From Crassaminicella indica (GTDB lineage: Bacteria; Bacillota; Clostridia; Peptostreptococcales; Thermotaleaceae): DNA of 64,000 nucleotides. Shown piece by piece: positions 53,116 through 60,494 of the stretch. The notes under the pieces are model-generated. The model did not search any database. It was not told where the DNA came from and saw only the letters and a list, made by a program, of their open reading frames with translations. Every line of letters begins with the position of its first letter. Position 1 is the first letter of the stretch. The stretch is from positions 1,771,058 to 1,835,057 of the forward strand of contig NZ_CP078093.1 in NCBI RefSeq assembly GCF_019203185.1, in the 5' to 3' direction. The position numbers and the translations under genes were made by a program.

Positions 53116-55875
53116 ATGGCTGATATAATCTTTGTTTTGAATAGATATGAGAGTGAGCGATTTGAAAAACCGACAATCGAAGTTTTTAGTTGTATATATA
53201 ATAAAATTAATAAAAATAAAACTTTTGCTTCAGGACAATTAAAAAATTATAATTTTGATGAAAATCAAAGGCCTCAAAATATATCCGAAAAAGATTTTAT
53301 ACAGATTAGAAATTTATTAAAAGATAAAAGAAATTCACAAATAAAGGATCATATATATGCATTAGATGAAGAGGTGCTTATTAGATTATTAAGTATATTG
53401 TGTAATCAAAAAGTGTTATATTATAAATCAGAGCGAAAGGGTAAGTTATATATAATAGATAAATTTTCAGATTATCTGAATTCTTATGAAATAAGGATTG
53501 TATATAAAGTTTTAAAAAATAATACATATAAGTTTAGTGTAACATTAGAAAGAGAAGATAGGAGAATTATGCTTAGCACTAATACAGTGTTTTTTACTTT
53601 TAAAAAATATTTTTTTGTGATATTTAAAAATCGTATATTTTTTATTAAGCAATGGATTGATCATAGATTTATGAATAATTTAGCAAAAAAAAATTGGAAA
53701 GTGTCACCTACCTTTTTAAAAAATTATAGCAATACGATTAAGATTGAAAGTAAAGAAAAAATTTATTTTAGGAGAAGCGTAGAGGATTATAGCGTTGTTG
53801 ATAATATTATTCCAAAGGTATCTTTTTATGTTAAGCTAGAGGAAAAAAAATTAAAAGGTTTATTAAAGTTTAAATATGATGAAACAGAAATTGATAGTTA
53901 TGAAAATAATGAGATTATTATAGATGATATAAACAAAAGAAAAATTCTTCGAGATAGAAGAGAAGAAAATAAGGCGATTCAATTATTAAGAAAAAACAAT
54001 TGGAAACATTCAAGAAAAAATTTATATTATTGTAATGATCATGAACAGTTTTCAACAACATTAGAATTATTTATAATAAACGGTTGGAGTATATATACAC
54101 AAGATAATAGAAAATTAAAAGTACTTAGACAACCTAATATTAATATTTCTTCTGGTATAGATTGGTTTGATTTAAGGATTAATTATTCATACAATGAAGA
54201 AAAAATAGCACTTTCACGATTGCTTAAACATATTAAAAAAGGTGAAAATTGGATTAAACTAAAAAATGGAGAAGCTATTTTAATTCCAGAAAGTATTATA
54301 AAGAATAGTAAATTTATTACGAAAAATAAAAAAGATAGTGATTTATTAAGAATACATAAAAAATATATAGGACAGGTAAAAAATTTATTTGAAGAAATGA
54401 ATGTAAAAAAACAAGTCATGGAAGATTTGGAATCTTTAGTATTTTACAAAGATATGAAGGTTAAATTTGATAAAGGTTTTTGTGCACAATTGAGAGATTA
54501 CCAATTAAAAGGAATCAAATGGTTGTGTTCTTTAAGTGTTAATGGATTCGGAGGATGTCTAGCTGATGATATGGGGCTAGGAAAAACCTTGCAAATTATA
54601 GGTCTTTTATCAGAACAAACCATAAAAAAACAGAAAGGAATAACTGTTATTGTTGTTCCTAAAACATTATTATTTAATTGGAAAAGTGAAATTCTAAAAT
54701 TTAACTCAGAATTGAAATTTATAATATATCATGGCATACATAGAGATATTTTACGAGAACAGATGAAGAATGAAACAGATGTTGAAATTATTATTACTAC
54801 TTATGGAACTATAAGAAATGATATAGATGTGTTTAAGGAATTAGATTTAAAATATCTCATTTTAGATGAAGCACAAGCCATTAAAAATTTTAATGCGAAG
54901 ACATATAAAGAATTGAATAAATTGAATCCAAGAAATAAAATAATTTTGACGGGGACACCGATTGAAAATAATTTAAAAGAATTATGGGGATTCATGGATT
55001 TTTTAAACCATGGATTGTTAGGTTCATATAATAAATTTAGTAAAGATTATATAAATATACAGCAAGATGCAAATAAATTAAATAAGTTAAGAAATATAAT
55101 AGGGTATTTTATATTAAGAAGAATGAAAAAAGATGTATTAAAAGAACTTCCACCTAAAATAGAGCAAAATATATATTGTGAAATGACAGATAAACAAAAA
55201 AGTCTTTATGATGCGTTGAAAAAAAGAATTAGTGATGATTTAAATAATTTAGATTCTTATGTAATTAAATCAAATGCTAAGGTGTTAGAAGGTTTGACAT
55301 ATTTAAGACAAGTAAGTTGTCATCCAAAGTTGCTTAGAAAAGAATATAATATTCTTAATTGTTATCAATCAGGAAAATTTGATATATTAAAAGAATTACT
55401 AAAAAAAATTAAACTGAGTGGTAATAAAGTATTAGTTTTTAGTCAATTTACTTCTATGTTACATATAATTAAAAAATATCTTATTTCAAAGGGATGGGAG
55501 TATAGTTATCTAGATGGAAAAACGAATGATAGGGAGAAAGTTATAAAGAATTTTGAAAAAAGCGAAAATAACAATATATTTCTTATTAGTATTAAAGCAG
55601 GTGGTACAGGAATTAATCTTTCTTCTGCTAATTATGTAATTATTTATGATCCTTGGTGGAATCCAGCAGTAGAAAACCAAGCTATAGATAGAGCTTATAG
55701 AATTGGTCAAAAGAAAAAGGTTAATGTATATAGACTTATTACAAAAGATTCTATTGAGGAGAAGATTATGGATTTAAAGGATCGAAAAGAACAATTATCA
55801 AAAAAATTATTAGATAATCAAGATTATGTATTTAACTTAACTGTTGATGAGTTAAAACAGCTAATAATAGATTAA
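53116..55875 (+). CDS. SNF2-family helicase/translocase
   Basis: A 919-residue protein. Residues 1 to about 440 are an AT-rich-coded, lysine-heavy region I cannot assign, perhaps a SNF2-associated DNA-binding part. The SNF2 ATPase follows: LRDYQLKGIKWL, Walker A DDMGLGKT (about 480-487), DEAQ box (LILDEAQ, D584), LTGTPIENNLKELW, and C-terminal motifs LVFSQFT, GTGINLSSANYV and QAIDRAYRIGQ. It would translocate on double-stranded nucleic acid. I choose the ATG at 53116 (AAAGGTG upstream); ATGs at 53086 and 53098 are alternatives. Coupling of such a motor to a radical SAM peptide maturase is unusual. No terminator is seen after it. Confidence 0.87.
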   Translation: MADIIFVLNRYESERFEKPTIEVFSCIYNKINKNKTFASGQLKNYNFDENQRPQNISEKDFIQIRNLLKDKRNSQIKDHIYALDEEVLIRLLSILCNQKVLYYKSERKGKLYIIDKFSDYLNSYEIRIVYKVLKNNTYKFSVTLEREDRRIMLSTNTVFFTFKKYFFVIFKNRIFFIKQWIDHRFMNNLAKKNWKVSPTFLKNYSNTIKIESKEKIYFRRSVEDYSVVDNIIPKVSFYVKLEEKKLKGLLKFKYDETEIDSYENNEIIIDDINKRKILRDRREENKAIQLLRKNNWKHSRKNLYYCNDHEQFSTTLELFIINGWSIYTQDNRKLKVLRQPNINISSGIDWFDLRINYSYNEEKIALSRLLKHIKKGENWIKLKNGEAILIPESIIKNSKFITKNKKDSDLLRIHKKYIGQVKNLFEEMNVKKQVMEDLESLVFYKDMKVKFDKGFCAQLRDYQLKGIKWLCSLSVNGFGGCLADDMGLGKTLQIIGLLSEQTIKKQKGITVIVVPKTLLFNWKSEILKFNSELKFIIYHGIHRDILREQMKNETDVEIIITTYGTIRNDIDVFKELDLKYLILDEAQAIKNFNAKTYKELNKLNPRNKIILTGTPIENNLKELWGFMDFLNHGLLGSYNKFSKDYINIQQDANKLNKLRNIIGYFILRRMKKDVLKELPPKIEQNIYCEMTDKQKSLYDALKKRISDDLNNLDSYVIKSNAKVLEGLTYLRQVSCHPKLLRKEYNILNCYQSGKFDILKELLKKIKLSGNKVLVFSQFTSMLHIIKKYLISKGWEYSYLDGKTNDREKVIKNFEKSENNNIFLISIKAGGTGINLSSANYVIIYDPWWNPAVENQAIDRAYRIGQKKKVNVYRLITKDSIEEKIMDLKDRKEQLSKKLLDNQDYVFNLTVDELKQLIID

Positions 55876-55894
55876 CTTTACAGAGAGGATTGAT

Positions 55895-56145
55895 TCCCTA
55901 TTACTGGACATTATCTCAGCTTTTCTTAAGAATACATAGTTTTTTCATTATATCAAGATATATCATCTATTTACGGTATGCTCTTGATATTGAGCATTTG
56001 CATCCATGATTTCTTAGCTATGGGCAAGTCAGAAACTATAGAGCATAGCATTTTTTTAAGCTATCATGGCTGCCGAGTTCTCTTTGCCATACCTTTGTTA
56101 TAGCGAAATATTCAGTTTTTTATGCCACAAATTTGTCTGTCTTTT
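55895..56145 (-). pseudogene. Decayed reading frame, possibly transposase-derived
   Basis: The minus strand has a protein-like stretch broken by stops (for example RELGSHDSLKKML then PIAKKSWMQMLNIKSIP, and later CPVIGNQS). The composition differs from the poly-A/T intergenic background. A transposase origin is only a guess from its position at the island edge. No inverted terminal repeats were found. Confidence 0.25.
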
Positions 56146-56153
56146 AGGAGACA

Positions 56154-56352
56154 CAGCTTCTGCTATATCATGTGTTACCATAATAGCTGTCTTTTTTTTT
56201 CTTTTTTTAATATACGACCAATATCGTCAGCTACAGCAAGTCGAGTTTGGGAAAAAGGTTCATCAAGTGATAAATCCTTTATAGCGAGTATTTCACGTGC
56301 TAAGGTATGATAATTCATAGATATATTTTTGATTTTTACAATTTTTTTTATA
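56154..56352 (-). pseudogene. Collapsed partial duplicate of the SsuB-type ATPase gene
   Basis: Three blocks match the intact gene at 44448-45221 in the same order and strand. The first is 56155-56249 with about 44626-44718 (extra T in a T-run). The second is a GGAAAAAGGTTCATCAAG block with about 44730-44748. The third is 56269-56341 with about 45139-45211. The stretches between are deleted and the start codon is lost. It is non-functional. It is separated from its parent by the whole 45.6-55.9 kb island. Confidence 0.9.
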
Positions 56353-56425
56353 GAAATATATATGAAAAAATTAGAAGAGAGAAAGTTAAAATGTAAGCTT
56401 TATGAAGTAGGGGGATGATTAAAGT

Positions 56426-56620
56426 TTATAGGATGTTTGTATTTGCGATAAGTAGAATTGCAGAGATTAGTACTAGTACATTTATTGTTATTAATAGTTG
56501 GTTGAGTCTTTTGTTTTCAATTATTCTTTGTATGATAGAATCAATATATTTTACCATATATATTGCAATACAATTAAGCAAAACACCGAAAATAAGTTGT
56601 TGAAAAGAGATAGTTAACAT
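56426..56620 (-). CDS. Small two-helix membrane protein of unknown function
   Basis: A 64-residue protein with two hydrophobic segments (about 4-24 and 41-62) flanking a charged middle (KYIDSIIQRIIENKRLNQ). An AAGGAGG lies ten bases before the ATG, inside the end of a 15-codon ORF, suggesting coupled translation. The plus-strand open frame over the same bases is less likely: it lacks a good ribosome site. The family is not recognised; a holin-like, toxin-like or sporulation-linked micro-protein is possible. Confidence 0.55.
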   Translation of the reverse strand: MLTISFQQLIFGVLLNCIAIYMVKYIDSIIQRIIENKRLNQLLITINVLVLISAILLIANTNIL

Positions 56621-56626
56621 GTTAGT

Positions 56627-56674
56627 TTAACCTCCTTTCAAAAATGGATTCTTTACAATCGTTTTGTAGACCAT
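56627..56674 (-). CDS. 15-residue leader ORF coupled to the small membrane protein
   Basis: ATG preceded by GGAGGTGATAAC, a near-ideal ribosome site; the encoded peptide is MVYKTIVKNPFLKGG. Its final GGA GGT codons are the Shine-Dalgarno sequence of the next ORF, whose ATG lies six bases after the stop. This geometry argues that the ORF is translated, as an upstream coupling peptide or a bioactive micro-peptide. Confidence 0.5.
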   Translation of the reverse strand: MVYKTIVKNPFLKGG

Positions 56675-56860
56675 GTTATCACCTCCATTGGTAATAATAT
56701 GAATTTTGAGTGTTTCGTGGATAAATATTGCAACAATGGTAAAAATCATCCCCATAAAATTAGTAAAAAATTATTATATGCAAAATTGATTAAGATTATA
56801 TTATTAATCTAACCATTTTTATCAAATTTATGTTAGTGTTAAATTTTAAAATAAGCATGA

Positions 56861-56886
56861 GAAAAACAGGTGTGGGTACACCTGCT
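56861..56886 (-). terminator. Terminator of hsp20
   Basis: On the minus strand GCAGGTGT and ACACCTGT form a stem around ACCC, followed by TTTTC. Confidence 0.8.
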
Positions 56887-56899
56887 TGTCTATTTGTGA

Positions 56900-57346
56900 T
56901 TAATGAATATCTATTTTTCTCTTTCTTATATTTGTTTTTTCCAATTTTGGCAAAGTGATTTTCAAAACACCATCCTTAAAAGAAGCATCTATTTTTTCTT
57001 CATTTACATTATCGATATAGAATTTTCTTTTAAATTCGCCATAACTTCTTTCACGCCTTACATAATTATCTTTTTCGTCATTTATGGTTTCTTCTCTTTT
57101 AGCAGTGATGGTTAAATAATTGCTTTCATAATCAATATCAATAGCTTCTTTGTTGATTCCAGGCAAATCTGCTTCAACTATATATTCATTTTCTGTTTCT
57201 TTTAGATCAACTTTAAAGCTGTTGCCCAAAGTAGTCATTGGAGCAAAAAAATCATCATCAAAAAAGTTGTTAAAAAGCTGACTAAAGTAATCTCCTCTTT
57301 TTGCTAGAGGATGGTTATTTCTTTTAAAAGGAACCATACCAAACAT
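56900..57346 (-). CDS. Small heat-shock protein, Hsp20/alpha-crystallin family
   Basis: A 148-residue holdase chaperone that binds unfolding proteins without ATP. The alpha-crystallin domain spans about 40-140: NEYIVEADLPGINKEAIDI, RRERSYGEFKRKFYI and the DGVLKITLPK strand. The C-terminal arm ends KRKIDIH, with a weak I-x-I-type anchor (IDI). The N-terminus MFGMVPFKRNN... is short. GGAGG precedes the ATG. I see no CIRCE repeat upstream, unlike htpG in this window. Confidence 0.95.
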   Translation of the reverse strand: MFGMVPFKRNNHPLAKRGDYFSQLFNNFFDDDFFAPMTTLGNSFKVDLKETENEYIVEADLPGINKEAIDIDYESNYLTITAKREETINDEKDNYVRRERSYGEFKRKFYIDNVNEEKIDASFKDGVLKITLPKLEKTNIRKRKIDIH

Positions 57347-57536
57347 TTATAGTACCTCCTTTGTTTTTCCTACTTAATTATTTTACCCTCAAAAATAAAA
57401 ATTAATGTATAGAAGAGTAGAATTTTTAGAAGAAGAAGCGTAGAAGTAATGCGAAAAATTGGGTATCATAGTAAAAGAAAGGCTAATCATCTATAAGAAA
57501 TATATGGAAAAATTTTTGTATATGGAGGGATAATTT

Positions 57537-58250
57537 ATGAAGATTGCGATTATTACAGATATTCATGCTAATATATTTGCACTAGAAGAAGTACTTCAAG
57601 ATATAGAAAATAAAGGCATAGAGAATATCTATTGTTTGGGAGATTTAGTGGGATATGGACCATTTCCTAATGAAGTAATCAATTTAATAAAAGAAAGGAA
57701 TATTCCTACTGTACAGGGAAATTATGATCATAGTGTAGGGGAAGAATTATTTGCTTGTGGTTGTGATTATAAAGATAGTAAATCAATGGCATTGGGAACA
57801 AAATCTTTATATTGGTCACAAGAAAATACAAAGGAAGAAAACAAAAAGTGGCTTAGGGAATTGCCTAAAAAAATAGAGATTGAAGTTGAAGGTCAAAAGA
57901 TATTACTGGTGCATGGTAGTCCTAGAAAAAATAATGAATATCTTTATGAGGATGCAAAAGAATTAGAAGAAATTGCTGAGAGCATTAATGCAGATATTAT
58001 GGTATGTGGTCATACACATAAACCTTTTTACAAGCTAGTAAAAGGGATTTATATGATTAATGCAGGTAGTGTAGGGAAACCAAAGCATGGAAATCCGAAG
58101 GCTACCTATGTCATAATAGATGTGCAGCGTGAGGGTGTAAAAATACAAATCATTGAAGTGGCGTATGATTATGAAAAAATGGCTAAAGCCATAGAAGATA
58201 GCGAAATTCCAAGTGAGTTTGCTGAGAAAATACGAAAAGGGATAGCATGA
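57537..58250 (+). CDS. Metallophosphoesterase (YfcE/MJ0936-like)
   Basis: A 237-residue calcineurin-like phosphoesterase. Metal-binding motifs are in order: DIHAN (7-11), GDLVGYGPFP (about 36), GNYDH (about 61), LLVHGSPR (about 122) and CGHTHKPF (about 157). The substrate is unknown; relatives act on cyclic or bis-phosphodiester model compounds and some on nucleotides. AGGGAT precedes the ATG. It is followed within two bases by a terminator hairpin, so it is monocistronic. Confidence 0.9.
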   Translation: MKIAIITDIHANIFALEEVLQDIENKGIENIYCLGDLVGYGPFPNEVINLIKERNIPTVQGNYDHSVGEELFACGCDYKDSKSMALGTKSLYWSQENTKEENKKWLRELPKKIEIEVEGQKILLVHGSPRKNNEYLYEDAKELEEIAESINADIMVCGHTHKPFYKLVKGIYMINAGSVGKPKHGNPKATYVIIDVQREGVKIQIIEVAYDYEKMAKAIEDSEIPSEFAEKIRKGIA

Positions 58251-58282
58251 TAAGTTAGTCTTTTGGCTAGCTTGTTTTTTTA
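58250..58282 (+). terminator. Terminator after the phosphoesterase gene
   Basis: AAGTTAG (58252-58258) pairs with CTAGCTT (58267-58273, one G-T) and is followed by TTTTTTT. Confidence 0.8.
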
Positions 58283-58329
58283 TAATTTGAAATTATGATA
58301 TAATTAGAAATATAGTTGCACTTTGATAA

Positions 58330-58465
58330 TATGATAGATGGAGTAGCATAAGCAAAAGTCTATCAGTACATACTGCTGGTTGGGAGTTGTCCAAAGCAGA
58401 AATGAATTGATGACGGTTAGCTACCCAAGAATTCCATACATGAATGCGTGTGGAGTGTCATAAAA
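58330..58465 (+). ncRNA. Possible structured leader RNA upstream of a small membrane protein gene
   Basis: The stretch is less AT-rich than its flanks and holds nested complementary arms: GATAGA with TCTATC, CTGCTGGTTGG with CCAAAGCAG, ATGAC with GTCAT enclosing CCATAC with GTGTGG, and GTAGC with GCTAC as a long-range alternative. A TATAAT lies about 30 bases upstream. No known riboswitch consensus that I recall fits, and no terminator precedes the gene, so control would be of translation if real. Confidence 0.35.
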
Positions 58466-58495
58466 AGAATAAGATAAATAGAAAGGAAGAAAAAT

Positions 58496-58897
58496 ATGAT
58501 TAAGACTTATACCCATAATAGGATATCTTCTGTGTATCAATATATGATCATGGGAATAGGTATTATATTGATTTTATATTCCATATATGATCAACACTAT
58601 TATAAAATATTTTTAGGGCTATTGTTGATTTATGCTTCTTTTTTTGAAAAAAATGTTTTTATTGCTGAAGAAGGAGTATTGATTCAAACCAAAAAAATTA
58701 GAAGCAAAAAAGAAAGAATGATAAAATTTGCCCAAATGCAGCGTATAAGTATTCAAAAAAGAAATGATAAGGCTATGCTTTTTTGTGAAATGGGTAATGT
58801 AGGATATAAAGTAATTGTAGATGCTACAAACGTGGATAAAATAATAGGATTAGCTAAGAAGCATAATAAAAAAATAGATATTTATTATGTAGAATAA
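58496..58897 (+). CDS. Small membrane protein with PH-like C-terminal domain
   Basis: A 133-residue protein with two closely spaced transmembrane segments (about 15-31 and 35-50) and a cytoplasmic part with alternating strands (GVLIQTKKIRSKKERMIKFAQMQ) and a final helix. This is the layout of bacterial PH-domain (YcxB/bPH-type) membrane proteins. Function is unknown. AAGGAAG precedes the ATG. It lies between a possible leader RNA and the asnA promoter. Confidence 0.65.
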   Translation: MIKTYTHNRISSVYQYMIMGIGIILILYSIYDQHYYKIFLGLLLIYASFFEKNVFIAEEGVLIQTKKIRSKKERMIKFAQMQRISIQKRNDKAMLFCEMGNVGYKVIVDATNVDKIIGLAKKHNKKIDIYYVE

Positions 58898-58939
58898 AAG
58901 TGAGGAAGAAAAAGCTGCTTAATAAAAAATAAAAAAGTG

Positions 58940-58968
58940 TTGACTTTTTGTAACATTATTCGTATAAT
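58940..58968 (+). promoter_or_regulatory. Sigma-A promoter of asnA
   Basis: TTGACT (58940-58945), 17-base spacer, TATAAT (58963-58968). Confidence 0.85.
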
Positions 58969-58984
58969 AATTTACAATAGTTGA

Positions 58985-59262
58985 AAAGTTCATCAAAAAC
59001 GATGATGAGAAGAGTAAATTTAGGATGTAGTTTCAGCGAGTTGGTGGTGGTGAGAGACCAATACGAAGCCTATTTTGAAGAACATCTCGGAGTTTCTAAC
59101 CGAAATCCTTATGGAGAGTAGACTTAGACGGAGCCAAACCGTTATCAATTGGACAGTATCGAATTTTATTCCGTACTGATAAAGTTGAGCAGTTTAGCTA
59201 ATTTGGGTGGTACCGCGGAAGTATAACCTTTCGTCCCTTAGGTGGGATGAAAGGTTTTTTTG
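58985..59262 (+). ncRNA. T-box leader, asparagine specifier, controlling asnA
   Basis: A tRNA-responsive leader. The T-box TGGGTGGTACCGCGG is at 59204-59218. The terminator pairs AACCTTTCGTCCC with GGGATGAAAGGTT (59225-59254) before seven T. The specifier region reads GAACATCTCGGAG before CCGAAA, placing AAC (Asn) at the position where the ilv leader has ATC. Uncharged tRNA-Asn would turn on asparagine synthesis. Confidence 0.94.
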
Positions 59263-59361
59263 TATATGAAAAAACATTATATAGCATGGCCGTGCTTATT
59301 TTGTATAATCAATAAATCAAAGAAAGAAACTAATCAATATAAGATAATAGGAGGAATAAAA

Positions 59362-60372
59362 ATGGAAAGATTAATGATCCCTAAAGGATATGATCCAAAA
59401 CTAGATATTAGACAAACAGAAATCGCAATCAAACAGGTAAAAGATTACTTTGAAACAAAATTGGCAGAGCAAATGAACTTAACAAGAGTATCAGCACCAT
59501 TATTTGTGATTCCTGAAACAGGAATGAATGATAACTTAAATGGAGTGGAAAGACCTGTAGCTTTTGATGTAAAAGGAATTGGTGGAAAAGTAGTGGAAGT
59601 TGTACACTCTTTAGCGAAATGGAAGCGTATGGCATTATATAGATATGGCTTTAAAATGGGAGAAGGTTTGTATACAGATATGAATGCTATTCGTAGAGAT
59701 GAGGATTTAGATAATTTACATTCTATTTATGTAGATCAATGGGATTGGGAGAAAGTTATTGCAAAGGAAGATAGAAATGAAGAAAGTTTAAAAAGTATTG
59801 TAAGAGATCTATATAAAGTATTTAAGAGTACAGAAAGCTATGTGTGCAGTCTTTATGAACAATATGTACCTTTTTTACCAGAGGAAATTAGTTTTATTAC
59901 TACACAGGAATTAGAAGATATGTATCCTGAATTAACACCAAAAGAAAGAGAAAATGCTATTGCAAAAGAAAAAGGTGCAGTATTTATTATGAAAATTGGG
60001 GGTGCATTAAAATCAGGAGAACCACATGATGGTAGAGCACCAGATTATGATGATTGGGAATTAAATGGAGATATTATCTTTTGGAACCCAGTGCTTGAAA
60101 TTGGTTTTGAATTATCTTCTATGGGTATTCGTGTAGATAAAGAAGCTTTAGAAAAGCAATTAAAGATTGCAGGGTGTGAAGAGCGTAAAGAATTGGAGTT
60201 CCATCAATTATTATTAGAAGAAAAACTACCTTTCACTGTAGGTGGAGGAATTGGGCAATCAAGAATTTGTATGTTCTTTTTACAAAAGGCTCATATTGGT
60301 GAGGTACAAGCAGCTATATGGCCAAAAGATATGATAGAAGCTTGTGAAAAAGCAAATATTTATCTTTTATAA
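59362..60372 (+). CDS. asnA: Aspartate-ammonia ligase (asparagine synthetase A)
   Basis: A 336-residue enzyme related to class II tRNA synthetases that makes asparagine from aspartate, ammonia and ATP. It shows [20 protein letters not shown] at the start, the [19 protein letters not shown] segment and [14 protein letters not shown] at the end. Start is the ATG at 59362 after AGGAGG; the in-frame ATG at 59260 falls within the T-box terminator and cannot be the start. Ammonia-dependent synthesis fits an anaerobe with ample ammonium. Regulated by the upstream T-box. Confidence 0.97.
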   Translation: MERLMIPKGYDPKLDIRQTEIAIKQVKDYFETKLAEQMNLTRVSAPLFVIPETGMNDNLNGVERPVAFDVKGIGGKVVEVVHSLAKWKRMALYRYGFKMGEGLYTDMNAIRRDEDLDNLHSIYVDQWDWEKVIAKEDRNEESLKSIVRDLYKVFKSTESYVCSLYEQYVPFLPEEISFITTQELEDMYPELTPKERENAIAKEKGAVFIMKIGGALKSGEPHDGRAPDYDDWELNGDIIFWNPVLEIGFELSSMGIRVDKEALEKQLKIAGCEERKELEFHQLLLEEKLPFTVGGGIGQSRICMFFLQKAHIGEVQAAIWPKDMIEACEKANIYLL

Positions 60373-60415
60373 AAAAAGTACTTGTTATATTAATGTAAAA
60401 ATTAAAGCTTGATAA

Positions 60416-60468
60416 TGAAAAGACACTGAAAATTAGGAATTGAATTCCAGCTTCAGTGTCTTTTATTT
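60416..60468. terminator. Bidirectional terminator between asnA and the pyrophosphatase gene
   Basis: AAAAGACACTGAA (60417-60429) pairs with TTCAGTGTCTTTT (60452-60464); the loop contains a second stem, GGAATT/AATTCC. Confidence 0.85.
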
Positions 60469-60494
60469 CATACGAAAAGTCCTTTGTAAGCTTT

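Noticed and set aside
56066-56310. Plus-strand ORFs overlapping the ATPase remnant
   Set aside because: They are antisense to a recognisable decayed copy of the minus-strand ATPase gene and have no coding support.
56415-56603. A plus-strand 62-codon hydrophobic ORF opposite the small membrane protein
   Set aside because: The minus-strand frame has AAGGAGG and a coupled upstream ORF, while the plus strand has only a weak site; the plus frame is likely its shadow.
58330-58465. Assigning this leader to a known class (lysine, M-box, THF, manganese, ZTP)
   Set aside because: None of the conserved core strings I recall for these classes can be placed in the right order; left as an unassigned candidate.
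59260-59361. An N-terminal extension of AsnA starting at 59260
   Set aside because: The extra codons fall in the T-box terminator and the segment before AGGAGG; family length and the ribosome site support 59362.
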